DNA from: Naumovozyma dairenensis CBS 421
Lineage: Eukaryota > Ascomycota > Saccharomycetes > Saccharomycetales > Saccharomycetaceae
Assembly (NCBI RefSeq): GCF_000227115.2
Contig: NC_016483.1
Location: 62,001 to 126,000 of the forward strand
DNA: 64,000 nt
Reading direction: 5' to 3'
Below, piece after piece: positions 30,684-40,704 of the stretch. The position numbers were made by a program, and so were the translations under genes. The stretch's first letter is position 1. Each line of letters opens with the position of its first letter. A model generated the notes under the pieces. The model had not been told where the DNA came from and searched no databases. It saw only the letters and a list, made by a program, of their open reading frames with translations.

Positions 30684-32783
30684 TCAAGTACTGGAATAGA
30701 TTTGGTCGACTTGGCGTTTCACAGCATCTAAGATCTTCTTTCTCTTTAGTTTTTGTGCTGAAGTCACGAAACCGTTTTGGGGGGTCCATTCATCATCGAA
30801 ACAGACGATCCCTGCTAAGAACTCGATACCAACCAAACCTTGTTCTTTACCTGTCTTTAACATATCTTGGAAGATAGCATTAACCAATTTTTTGTCTGTT
30901 AAGTAAGGTTCGATGTCATCATCAGTTTCCTTCATGACACCCAATTGTTTGGCTAATTTACGTACTGGTGCATGATTTGGTACTATAATTCCTACCGGTT
31001 TGACTTTATTTTCATCAGCGTAGACACAAATATTTTGAACGTATTGATTGGATCTATAGATGGATTCTAATTTTTCTAATGCAATATATTCACCGTTTTG
31101 GGTCTTAACTAAGTTCTTCTTTCTATCAATAACTTTCAAATGGCCATGTGGAGTCCATTCACCGATATCACCTGTCATGAACCAGCCATCTTTAGTCAGA
31201 GCCTTTTCAGTTTCTTCAGGATTTTTATAGTATTCTGGTAATACGCAGGCACCTTTGATCCAAACTTCCCCTTGATTATTCTTAGCTAGATAACCTAATT
31301 CTTCTACGTCTACTAATTTTACAGTGACTGCACCAGTCAAATCACCTGCAACACCTAATTCAAAATGTGTTGGATCTAAGATAGTAGTATTGGCAACAGT
31401 TTCTGTTAGACCATACCCTATTAGCATTGGACAAATTAAGTTTGTAATAAATTCTTGAGCGTTTCTACTTAATGGAGACCCACCATTCAACATATATCTT
31501 AAGTTACCACCGGTAGCATTTCTAACTTTCTTAAAGACGATATTACCCAAGAGATTACCACCTGGTATATAATAATTATTCATTTTCAATTTAGCGTAAT
31601 ATGCAGCCCAAAATATTTTCCTTGTAATCATTGGTAATTCGTTAATTTGTTGTAATATCCCCTTTCTAACAGTTTCCCACACTGCTGCAACACCGACCAT
31701 AATTGTTGGTTTAAACTCAATAAGATCACCTTGACAATTCCTCACAGAATTATTAGTCAAAGTTTTCACAGTAGCATAACCTAAACATGACCCCCATAGT
31801 ATGGATAACAGTTCGAAAGCCATTTCAAAGATATGAGCCAATGGTAAGAAAGCAATGACACGGTCTGTAGGCCCTGTAATACCTTGGACGTTTAAACTTG
31901 CACCACCAATCCCTGCAACTATATTTGAATGTTTCAAGACGACACCCTTTGGGTCACCTGTGGAACCAGAAGTGTACATGATACACGATAAATCATCTGG
32001 TTTTGGTAAATGTAATTCAATATTGTTATCATTTTCTTCACCTAATTCCAAGATTTCATCAAATGAATAAACTTTAATGTCAGGTCTAATTTCTTTAATC
32101 TTTTCTATAGCTTCATTGGCAGTGCTATATAGTTTCCCATTTTGTCTCTTGTCATTTGGATCAATCTTATCAGTATGAATGACGTATCTAATTCCTTTAC
32201 ATTCCTTCAATGGGTTAATTAAAGAATTCAACAAGGAATTATCAGTGAAGATGGCACTTGAATTAGTTTGACGTATGGAATGGATCAACCCATGTTCACC
32301 TAATGTATCGTATGCGGTTACCACTGGTAAAGATTGACTTTGAGCCCCCATGAACATTTTCAACCATTTATGAGATGTAGATGCGTAGATATGTAATTTA
32401 TCTTCAGTATTTGGGTTTAATCCGATCTTGTTTAAACCTTTACCTAAATGATTCATGATAGTGATCAATTGTTTAAAAGTGGTGTAATGATATGGAGACA
32501 ATTCATAATAAAGCCAAGTTTTCTCCACAGATGTTTCCTTACCGTCGATTAATTTCTTTACTGTTTTTTGTTCTTCATGAATTTCAATGATATCTCTCCA
32601 GCCCATGGCATTTCTGTTCCCCCATTTCTCACAGCATTCTACGATCAATTCATAAACCGTAGAACAATTCATGTTAGGTGGTCTGATTAGGGCTTTATCT
32701 GCTGCTTTTGCATTTCTTCTTGGAGCAGTTTCATGTATGTTAGCAGCTTTACCCACTTCGACTGTGTAGTGTTTTGGAGACAT
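30684..32783 (-). CDS. FAA1: Faa1, long-chain fatty acyl-CoA synthetase
   Basis: 699 residues, against about 700 in S. cerevisiae Faa1. The AMP-binding signature YTSGSTGDPKG lies near residue 270. GYGLTET and GWFMTGDIGEW precede the fatty-acyl-CoA synthetase signature NGEYIALEKLESIYRSNQYV near residue 560. The protein activates imported and endogenous long-chain fatty acids to acyl-CoA with ATP and CoA, at lipid droplets and the ER or plasma membrane. The C-terminus DQIYSST resembles Faa1 more than Faa4, and the flanks HSH49 and COT1/ZRC1 match YOR317W, though FAA4 is the ohnologue and equally near ZRC1 in S. cerevisiae. Confidence 0.95.
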   Translation of the reverse strand: MSPKHYTVEVGKAANIHETAPRRNAKAADKALIRPPNMNCSTVYELIVECCEKWGNRNAMGWRDIIEIHEEQKTVKKLIDGKETSVEKTWLYYELSPYHYTTFKQLITIMNHLGKGLNKIGLNPNTEDKLHIYASTSHKWLKMFMGAQSQSLPVVTAYDTLGEHGLIHSIRQTNSSAIFTDNSLLNSLINPLKECKGIRYVIHTDKIDPNDKRQNGKLYSTANEAIEKIKEIRPDIKVYSFDEILELGEENDNNIELHLPKPDDLSCIMYTSGSTGDPKGVVLKHSNIVAGIGGASLNVQGITGPTDRVIAFLPLAHIFEMAFELLSILWGSCLGYATVKTLTNNSVRNCQGDLIEFKPTIMVGVAAVWETVRKGILQQINELPMITRKIFWAAYYAKLKMNNYYIPGGNLLGNIVFKKVRNATGGNLRYMLNGGSPLSRNAQEFITNLICPMLIGYGLTETVANTTILDPTHFELGVAGDLTGAVTVKLVDVEELGYLAKNNQGEVWIKGACVLPEYYKNPEETEKALTKDGWFMTGDIGEWTPHGHLKVIDRKKNLVKTQNGEYIALEKLESIYRSNQYVQNICVYADENKVKPVGIIVPNHAPVRKLAKQLGVMKETDDDIEPYLTDKKLVNAIFQDMLKTGKEQGLVGIEFLAGIVCFDDEWTPQNGFVTSAQKLKRKKILDAVKRQVDQIYSST

Positions 32784-32810
32784 TTTTTTCTTTGGTTGTA
32801 CAATCGTCGT

Positions 32811-32857
32811 TTGCTTTTGCTTTTGCTTTTGTTATCACTTTTACTTTTACTTTTACT
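32811..32857. repeat. Hexanucleotide repeats (TTTTGC/TTTTAC) in the FAA1 leader
   Basis: Three to four copies of TTTTGC, then three of TTTTAC, starting about 30 bp before the FAA1 ATG. On the mRNA strand these read as AAAAGY repeats in the probable 5' UTR. Confidence 0.75.
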
Positions 32858-33213
32858 AGTTTTTATGTTTAAGTAGCGATTTTTGGGGGGATCTCCTCTT
32901 CTCGATCTTACGATATTCAATTGGATCAATTGTTAAAGTATGTTTGAATGATGTATCTGCACTGACAAAAGTGACAGTTAATATTACTTTTAATGAACAA
33001 TGGTGTCTTTGGTTTTTCCTTATATTAGAAAGAAAAAGCAAAGAGGAGGAAATGGGTGATGATCCTTATAATGTGTCAAAAAAGAAGCAACCACTACTAA
33101 CTACGTAAATGATCAATTAAAATAAAATTGGAGATATCTGAGATAAAAAGGATACGTACAAAAGCAGACAGCCAACCCACCAACCATTCATCGGTTCCAA
33201 AGTGGGAAATCGC

Positions 33214-33246
33214 AACAAACAAACAAACAAACAAACAAACAAACAA
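33214..33246. repeat. (CAAA)n tetranucleotide repeat
   Basis: About eight CAAA units followed by A-rich DNA, in the FAA1/HSP30 spacer. Confidence 0.85.
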
Positions 33247-34187
33247 AAAAAAACAAAAAAACAACATCAACAAAGAAAAGGGAAAAATATCATCCCATAT
33301 GTTTCTCATATAACGTATGTGGTATCTTTGTTTTCAAAAGAGGAATAGGAATTTGTAAAGGAGGGGTTGTTTTGCCAGACCCATAGTGATCCCTGCATTC
33401 TACCACGATAGGTTCTCTGACGTTGCCAGAGAAGGGCCCCAAGTTTAGCTTTGATAGCCATCAGACAAAATGGCCGCACGGCCGCTAAGAGATCCCACAC
33501 AGTGATGAGGAGCATGTGAAAGTTTTACTGCTTGCGTTTCTTCGCGTTTTCGTGGGAAATGAGCACAAGAATTTAAAATTAGATTTAACATTCGAATGCG
33601 AAATAATTTCATTGGAGTAACTTTCCGGTGTACGGCTGTTGCATTTTGTTATCCACCCAAAGGTATTGTATGGTATAGTTGGGGGTACGTGCTACAAGGG
33701 CATAAAGGGAATGCCCTGATCCACAAACACAATTCAATTCAATTTGACCTAAAAAAATTGCCTCGATTTGCGGAACAAATATTTTGCGGCGGTTTTGTTC
33801 CCCTTTTCCGTTTTCCGTTTTTCCCGTTTGCAAAACAAATAAGCCTCGGAGTTTCTCCCCCGTCATCCATCTCTTCGCATAGGATTAGTTTAAGCAATTC
33901 AATCCAAATCAATTTCAATTTCAATTTCAATTTCTGTTCCCCCCCTTGTTTGTTTACATAGGCAAAAAATTAAAAAATACGGGGAAAGTAAAAGATACTC
34001 AAGTGCAGTTATTTCTCCTACGACGGTTTCACTTCAAGGAGTTACATATAGCAGAAAACGATGGATATCTCCGTGCCGACTAGTTTCCCTTTATGGAGAA
34101 AGCTTCTAGAACACAGTCCTGAGATGAAGGAAAAGCAAATACGAGAGCTGTTTTACATAATTATGGCACCAGATTATGTCTTCTTGT

Positions 34188-34539
34188 AGGGGTTATTGTT
34201 CAAACAATAGTGACAAATTGAGGTACTAAAAGCTACATGGTAGCACAATGATTTCTTAGTCACATATCCCCGCGTTCTACTTGATTAAGGTACCAATTAA
34301 CTCACCCTTACTTGAATTACCTAAAAATAGTGGATGCTTTATTGCTAAGCTACGGAAAACAGGCTTGGCTTTCTTCCAGACACACCCCCTTCTCCCTACT
34401 TCCTTGAAATAATTACCTAAACGCATTACTTTGGCATTGACTTAGTAAGAAGATTACGTATAATCAATTACTGTTTCCGACATTAGATATTTCCAAGGGG
34501 TAATAGATAATATCTTGATGCTTTTTTACCATATATAAG
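34188..34539 (+). promoter_or_regulatory. HSP30 promoter: three STREs and a TATA box
   Basis: AGGGG at 34188-34192, CCCCT at 34386-34390 and AGGGG at 34496-34500, then TATATAAG at 34532-34539, about 190 bp before the ATG. This is the layout of a stress-induced, TATA-containing promoter. Confidence 0.5.
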
Positions 34540-34730
34540 AGGTTGCACCTTCCACCATTCTAAATTCTTCTTCAGTTTACCTAACGTAAGTTTGTTTTTT
34601 TTACCTTTTTTGTTTTCATAATAGAACAACAATAAAAGAAAAGTTCTCGAACACATTAATACATATAAAAAAGACTTTTTCAAATACTTACAAAAAACTA
34701 CAAAAAAAAATTTAATAAGAATTACTTTCA

Positions 34731-35771
34731 ATGTCAGAATCATTCATTGATGTATCAAAGAGTGGTAATGAAGCCATTCAATTAAACCTACCGACTGGTT
34801 TAGATTTCCATATAACTAAGCAAGGTTCCGATTGGTTATGGGCCGTTTTTTCAATTTTCGGTTGTTTCTTACTTTGTTATTTAGTATTTTTCTTCTATGC
34901 TGAAATTAAAGGTTCCAAATTAACAAGATATGCTGTTGCACCAGCTTTATTAATTTCATTTTTCCAATTCTTTGCATATTTCACATATGCTTCTGATTTG
35001 GGTTGGACTGGTATTGAAGCTGAATTTAATCATATTACAGTGAAAACTTCAATAACGGGTGAACATCCAGGTGTTAGACAAATTTTCTATTCGAAATATT
35101 GTGCATGGTTTTTATCTTATCCATGTTTACTTTTCTTATTAGAATTATCAGGGTTATCAAGTTCTGATGAAGATGTTTCTGCCTTGGATACTATTCATTC
35201 TTTATTGATGCAAATGATTGCCACTGAATTTTGGGTTGTTTCATTATTAGTTGGTGCTTTAATTAAATCTACATATAAGTGGGGTTATTGGACTTTTGGT
35301 GCTGTTGCCATGTTATTGGTTCAAGGTGTCATTATTAAACGTCAATTTTTCACTTTAAATGTTAAAGCCATTGAATTTAAGAGTTTGATGTTGATGACTT
35401 CGATGTTAATTGTTTGGTTATATTTCATTTGTTGGGGTATCTCTGAAGGTGGTAATGTCATTCAACCAGATGGTGAATCTGTCTTTTACGGTGTCTTAGA
35501 TCTTTGTATGTTTGCTGTTTATCCAGCTTTCTTAGTCTTTACAATTGCTAAGGATGGTAAACTTCCAAATATTACTGTAAATAATCCATTACCAGGTATT
35601 CATAAGCATCATGAAAATGAAAATGATCTACAAGAACAAGAAACTGACAGTGAAGATGAAGAAGGTGTTCATCATGAAAAGGAAGTAAGTCCTGATTCTC
35701 CAAGAGCTTCAGGTGCAACTGCTTTCCAACCAGAAGAAGATGAAGCTGCTAATGTTGAAACGTCAACCTAG
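34731..35771 (+). CDS. HSP30: Hsp30, opsin-like seven-helix plasma membrane stress protein
   Basis: 346 residues, against about 332. Seven hydrophobic segments span about residues 33-280. The start is typical (NEAIQLNLPTGLDFHITKQG), as is SDWLWAVFSIFGCFLLCYLV. STYKWGYWTFGAVAMLLVQG and QPDGESVFYGVLDLCMFAVY are near-identical to S. cerevisiae Hsp30. The acidic tail has SPRASGATAFQPEED, again Hsp30-like. The related Mrh1 and Yro2 lack this tail, which decides the call. Hsp30 is induced by heat, ethanol and weak acid and restrains the plasma membrane H+-ATPase. It lies between FAA1 and COT1/ZRC1, which are adjacent in S. cerevisiae. Confidence 0.94.
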   Translation: MSESFIDVSKSGNEAIQLNLPTGLDFHITKQGSDWLWAVFSIFGCFLLCYLVFFFYAEIKGSKLTRYAVAPALLISFFQFFAYFTYASDLGWTGIEAEFNHITVKTSITGEHPGVRQIFYSKYCAWFLSYPCLLFLLELSGLSSSDEDVSALDTIHSLLMQMIATEFWVVSLLVGALIKSTYKWGYWTFGAVAMLLVQGVIIKRQFFTLNVKAIEFKSLMLMTSMLIVWLYFICWGISEGGNVIQPDGESVFYGVLDLCMFAVYPAFLVFTIAKDGKLPNITVNNPLPGIHKHHENENDLQEQETDSEDEEGVHHEKEVSPDSPRASGATAFQPEEDEAANVETST

Positions 35772-37606
35772 GAGTTCAATAGACTATAAAGAAATTTTTT
35801 GAATCCCTTAAGATAACGTAAAAAAGTATTTTCCCAAGAATGTAATTACATTTGAAAAATGTGATCGACTCAGGGAAGACGAAGAAAAAATTATAAATCA
35901 AATAGGTTTTTATGTATATTTTTTATTCTTTGATTAATATTTAATTTAAGTTTTATGAAAATTAAATAAGCAGAGGCATTTATTCTTTTTGAGGAATTCT
36001 GAAAGTTCTATCTTTGTTTATTATATTATGTTTACTTTTCCAATTGTTTACTTTTTCGGGCATCGTGCTAGAAAGTGAAGGAAAAATAAACAAAAGATAG
36101 ATCTCCAGGTTGTTAGATGTAATTTACTTCCTGTTGATAGTTCAGGGTTATCTATTAACACGTTCAAGTGTAATATATACAGGTCCAGTTTTTATTGTTC
36201 GGTTATATAATAATCAGATGAGAATAAGAGTGTGAGAAGATGAATACCTAAAGGGTTCTATGATTGGTAACGTTCTTGAAAAGCTATCATCAGTAGTTCT
36301 CGAAAAGGTCGTCAGGCTCAGCGTGTCGTATATGCGGGTAGGATACTTTATTATGATCCTTTTTATACTTGATCAGGATACAAAATACTAGCGCTCAGCC
36401 ATTCTAGCCTTACTTAAGGCTATAAGAATAAGGTATGGTTTCGAGCAACCAAATCAACCTCACATAAGTAAAGTTCCTCTTCGAAAAAAATAACTCCATA
36501 GTTTATTGTGTAATTCGAAGTACATTTAAGACAACGCGATAAAAAAATTACAGACCAGCAAGATTCAATGGTGGCTCGGAGAATAATGGTTCAGTTCGTT
36601 TAAATAAACTAAAACTTAGAACTAACTAGGCATCTTGTAGTTTTTTTATCGTATAGACCCTCAAGTGCCGGGGGTGAGGAAAACAAACTTTAAACTTCCG
36701 TTATATCGAAGCGATTTAAGTGTGAAATTGATAAGCATATATATTTTTTTTATAGGAACACACCTGTTCATTGGGTTATCGGGGTATTCATTCTGGAATA
36801 GTTTGTCAAGTGACAGACAACAAAATCTCTGCCAAGACGCAGGGAAAGCCTTTCAACTCGCTCAGGCTGTCTGTTGCACTTTACAAAAGAACTTGAGACG
36901 GCGCGGCTGGCCGGCATGTTCCTTCCTTTGTTAAGACTTCTGGAATTCCGGCACGTGCCTTCCGTTTTCTCGGTTCCCTCGGCTCCTTCCTTCAGTTTTC
37001 CTCAGCTCGTTCCTTTTACGTTTTTCGCCGGGAAGCCTTTTCAGTAAGTTTCTATCCATTGATTAAGAGAGCCCACTCACTCATTAATTTTTCAGTATTT
37101 TTTGGGTGTCCGTTTTGCCTTCCTTCCTTCCTTCCTTCCTTGCTTCCTTCCTTGCTTCCTTGAACAGCTGAGTTAAGCTGAACTAAGCTGATGGGCCATT
37201 ATATTTCTTTTACATAGCGCTAGTAGGTACCGTGTACATAAGTACGTTAATATACATATATATATATATATATAACAGGTGTTTAAAGTTATAAAAACAA
37301 AAGCAGCCTATCGAAAGGACAACTAACATCCTGTCTGGGTAAACTTAACGTCTAGCTACTGTTCTTGATCAGAAGATAGAATTCTTTTATAACATAAGAG
37401 GTAAGGTTCAAAAGATCTCAACAGTTCTTTGCAAGAGATTTACCGTAAGTAGGACGCAAAATATTCATAAAGCTAGTTCCTCTATAAGAGAAATAGCATA
37501 CCTACGTTATTAGAATATTTTTTATATTACGGTTATCTTAATCACGAAAATAAGGTTCGATTAAACTCAAGACCACAAACAACAAATTATACATTCACAA
37601 TCAATA
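35772..37606. other. Intergenic HSP30/COT1-ZRC1
   Basis: About 1.8 kb. The last third is GC-richer than usual for this genome, with a CACGTG E-box at 36952-36957, a (CCTT)n tract at about 37117-37165 and an AT dinucleotide run near 37252-37274. An 89-codon frame at 36665-36934 covers this GC-rich promoter DNA and has no family features. Confidence 0.5.
37117..37165. repeat. (CCTT)n tract with CCTTG variants
   Basis: Repeated CCTT units with interspersed GCTT in the COT1/ZRC1 promoter region. Confidence 0.75.
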
Positions 37607-39262
37607 ATGATATCTGGTAAAGAAATTAGGATTATATCATTATTGACTTTAGATTCAGTATTTTTCCTACTGGAAATTACAATTGGTTATATGTCTCATT
37701 CACTAGCACTAATAGCAGACTCATTCCATATGTTAAATGATATCTTCTCTCTATTAGTAGCATTATGGGCTGTTAATGTAGCGAAAAATAGAGATCCTGA
37801 TGCGAAATACACTTATGGTTGGAAAAGAGCTGAAATCTTAGGAGCTTTAGTTAATGCCGTATTCTTAATAGCTTTATGCTTTTCCATCTTCATTGAAGCT
37901 TTACAAAGATTATTACAACCAGAAGAAATTCAAAATCCAAGATTGGTATTATACGTCGGGATTGCAGGTTTAATATCAAATTTGTTTGGATTGGTTTTAT
38001 TCCATGATCATGGTCATGGTCATAGTCATGGTCATGACCATGGACATTCTCACGGCGGCGATCTTCTAGAACTTGGAACAGAACAACAACATCATACTCA
38101 TAGCCATGATTTGGAAGCAAATATGTCTCATTCACATTCGCATTCACATCCACATTCAAACACGGACCTATCAACAGAATCTTCATTATCAAAATCAAAC
38201 ACTCCAGCAATTAGTATGAGTAACGAAGATCTTGATGATGTATTACCTGATATGGTAGTGGAAAGAATTGCATCAGAGAATACATCATTATTACCAAAGG
38301 ATACAAATGAAAATGAAAATACCCTTCCTACAAGCTCTACAACAATAACAAATAACAATATTTCTACAACTCCAACTCCAATTTCAAATACTATGAAAAC
38401 AAAAAATCAAAAAAAATCGCAAAGATCATTAAATATGCATGGTGTGTTTCTTCATGTAATGGGAGATGCATTAGGTAACGTAGGCGTTATAATCGCCGCT
38501 TTAACCATATGGAAAACAAATTATTCTTGGAAATATTATACAGATCCAATAGTCTCTTTACTAATTACAATAATTATCTTCTCATCAGCATTACCTTTAT
38601 CAAGAAAGGCATCAAGAATTTTATTACAAGGTACTCCGTCAACAATATCTGCTGATGATGTTCAAAGAGAAATTTTGACTGTACCAGGTGTAGTAGCAGT
38701 ACATGATTTCCATATTTGGAATTTGACTGAAGCTATCTTCATTGCATCCATTCATGTGGAAATAGATTGTATTCCTGATAAATTCTTATTCTCTGCTAAA
38801 TTAATTAGAAACATCTTCCATAATCATGGTATACATTCTGCAACAGTTCAACCAGAATTCATCTCAGGTAACGTCAGTGCTGATACTCGTAATAGATTCT
38901 CAAGGATTGCAGGTGGTAGTTCAGAATTCAATTCTTCATCATCTATTGAAACTAATGGTTCAATAGATAATTATAGAAATAATAGTGATAATTCAAGACC
39001 TTCTGCTTATGGTGCTACTACATCTAATCCTCATTGTTTAATTGATGATGCTGTTAATTGTAACACGGCAAACTGTCTGCAGAATAAAAAAAAAAAACTG
39101 GATGCTTATAGAAATAACCGGATTCTTTATATATCACCACCGGACACAGTTCTATTCCAATTTCAAACCACTTCTCATAGATACATTTTTTATATAACAT
39201 ACATATATATTCATCGACAAAAAATAAATAATAATCAACGTCCTTGTTGTCTTTATATTTAA
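37607..39262 (+). CDS. COT1: Vacuolar zinc/cobalt transporter of the cation diffusion facilitator family
   Basis: The start MISGKEIRIISLLTLDSVFF and the segment IADSFHMLNDI (H41 and D45 form a zinc site) are those of Zrc1/Cot1. Six membrane helices are split by a His-rich loop at about 133-182 (HDHGHGHSHGHDHGHSHGG). A second HxxxD site lies in FLHVMGDALGNVG, followed by a cytosolic metallochaperone-like domain. The transporter moves Zn and Co into the vacuole in exchange for protons. ZRC1 and COT1 are ohnologues; FAA1 and SFG1 beside it match COT1 (YOR316C), so the symbol is by synteny. The product is 551 residues, against about 440. The family end NCNTxNCL falls at residue 491 and is followed by 60 residues of Lys- and Tyr-rich sequence that look non-conserved. 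Confidence 0.88.
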   Translation: MISGKEIRIISLLTLDSVFFLLEITIGYMSHSLALIADSFHMLNDIFSLLVALWAVNVAKNRDPDAKYTYGWKRAEILGALVNAVFLIALCFSIFIEALQRLLQPEEIQNPRLVLYVGIAGLISNLFGLVLFHDHGHGHSHGHDHGHSHGGDLLELGTEQQHHTHSHDLEANMSHSHSHSHPHSNTDLSTESSLSKSNTPAISMSNEDLDDVLPDMVVERIASENTSLLPKDTNENENTLPTSSTTITNNNISTTPTPISNTMKTKNQKKSQRSLNMHGVFLHVMGDALGNVGVIIAALTIWKTNYSWKYYTDPIVSLLITIIIFSSALPLSRKASRILLQGTPSTISADDVQREILTVPGVVAVHDFHIWNLTEAIFIASIHVEIDCIPDKFLFSAKLIRNIFHNHGIHSATVQPEFISGNVSADTRNRFSRIAGGSSEFNSSSSIETNGSIDNYRNNSDNSRPSAYGATTSNPHCLIDDAVNCNTANCLQNKKKKLDAYRNNRILYISPPDTVLFQFQTTSHRYIFYITYIYIHRQKINNNQRPCCLYI

Positions 39263-39669
39263 TCTTTTTTCATGTCTTTCTTTCTATTAATTGTCTATAA
39301 ATATATATAATGTTTTCATTCATAGCCTACATATATTATAACTTTTTTTTTCTTCATTTTTCTCTTCCCTTTTTCTTCCTTATCATTACATTGTTCTTCT
39401 ACGAATGTTACATTTGTTCTTTAAGAATACACTTCATTACAATTCTATGTTTTTTGTTTTTTTTATAACACACTTAGGGATGTTGTTGAATCGATCAATG
39501 TCCATATATTTGTAAATTTTTTTTTTATCCCGTTGGTTTAAGTTCTCTGTTGTCTTTTTTTTTTTTTTTTTTTTTCTTTCTTGTAATTTTTAGATTTTTG
39601 TTTTTTTCTTGGAATATAATAAATAGTGTTGACAAAGATACATTAAATTGAATCATGATATGATTCAAT
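39263..39669. other. Convergent intergenic COT1-ZRC1/SFG1
   Basis: About 400 bp, extremely T-rich on the plus strand with several poly-T tracts, including one of about 20 T near 39557-39576. A pair of TGAATCATGATATGATTCA-type inverted repeats lies at 39649-39668. Consistent with 3' ends and terminators. Confidence 0.5.
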
Positions 39670-40704
39670 TTATTGTGCTAAAGGGGTTGCCCAATTAACA
39701 CTTTTGTTCCGATCTAATGTATTCGCCTTGACATTTCTACCTTTACCTGATTTACCATTCAAATACTTAAAATCATATCCTCTAATTAAAGCAGCATCAG
39801 GTATAGATTCATCCATGTCAGCGTCAACGTCACCATTAGAATCATCTAAATCCTCTAAATCAAGTTCATTCTCTCTTAAAAATCGTTCTTTCCTTTCCTT
39901 ATGCTTTTTTTTAATTGACGAATTCACAGGTATCGTTATTCTTTCCCAAATATTAGATATAATGGGTAATTTATTCCCATCATCCTCATTACTTGTACTT
40001 GAATTAATTTCAGTAGCAAAAATAGTAGCGTCTTTCAATGATCCTCTTGATGAACTAACTATTAAATTCAATGAACTTTGTTCTAAATTCAATATCGATC
40101 TCTTAGGTTTAATCGTCCTATGACATGGTGAATGTTTCCAATCATCCCCTCCTCCTGTTCTTCTCCTCCCCATAGATGTCTTAATCATTCTATTCAATTC
40201 TAAAGTTTCATTATTTATTAAACTTTTAGAACCATTCCAATTCATCATGAAACATGCCGTATTGAAAGGATCAAGTTTACTATCAAAACCAGCAATATCA
40301 GGTGAAGATGATGCAGATAATGATGGAATGGAAGAGATATCACTTAAAGGGCTAATTGACCCTAAATCAGTTGGTGACGTTGGTGACGTTGTCTTGTTGT
40401 CTAAATGTAACCTACGACTTAATATATCATCATAAAGATTCTTATTATTGCAACTATCCATTTCATTTGGATGTTCTAATGGTGTATCGAATGTTAACAC
40501 TTGAGGTATCACAGTTCTAGGATTCGTTTTAAGTCCGGTACGTTGTAATTTGACTAATTTCTTAGAGGGTGTTAAATTACCATTACTGAAGGGATCCAAT
40601 GTTCTTGGTCTCTTATTGGGTGTTACCGGTAAAGATACATCCGAAATCAGTTTCGATCTTGGTGTTGATAATATGAGTGGCTCTGGAGCTATCAGATTAT
40701 TCAT
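39670..40704 (-). CDS. SFG1: Sfg1-like putative transcriptional regulator
   Basis: 344 residues, similar to S. cerevisiae Sfg1 (about 346). There is no folded domain I can name. Visible parts are LILSTPRSKL, several Ser/Thr-Pro sites (TPNKR, LTPSKK, TPLEH, SPTSPTD) that could be CDK targets, a basic patch (SMGRRRTGGG; KPKRSILNL), a Lys-rich patch (KKKHKERKERF), acidic stretches, and the end VNWATPLAQ. Sfg1 is a nuclear factor involved in superficial pseudohyphal growth and G1 transcription. The call rests mainly on length and on position next to COT1 in the right relative orientation (YOR315W). Confidence 0.68.
   Translation of the reverse strand: MNNLIAPEPLILSTPRSKLISDVSLPVTPNKRPRTLDPFSNGNLTPSKKLVKLQRTGLKTNPRTVIPQVLTFDTPLEHPNEMDSCNNKNLYDDILSRRLHLDNKTTSPTSPTDLGSISPLSDISSIPSLSASSSPDIAGFDSKLDPFNTACFMMNWNGSKSLINNETLELNRMIKTSMGRRRTGGGDDWKHSPCHRTIKPKRSILNLEQSSLNLIVSSSRGSLKDATIFATEINSSTSNEDDGNKLPIISNIWERITIPVNSSIKKKHKERKERFLRENELDLEDLDDSNGDVDADMDESIPDAALIRGYDFKYLNGKSGKGRNVKANTLDRNKSVNWATPLAQ

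Larger units (their letters stand above)
32784..34730. other. Divergent intergenic region FAA1/HSP30
   Basis: About 1.95 kb. It includes hexanucleotide repeats in the FAA1 leader, a CAAA repeat, a CATGTGAA motif at 33513-33520, and the HSP30 promoter with STREs and TATATAAG at 34532-34539. Several short ORFs (33097-33961) cover repeats or promoter DNA and are not called. Confidence 0.55.

Noticed and set aside
36665..36934. 89-codon frame in the HSP30/COT1 spacer
   Set aside because: No recognisable domain, GC-rich promoter-like DNA, and no counterpart in the syntenic region of S. cerevisiae.
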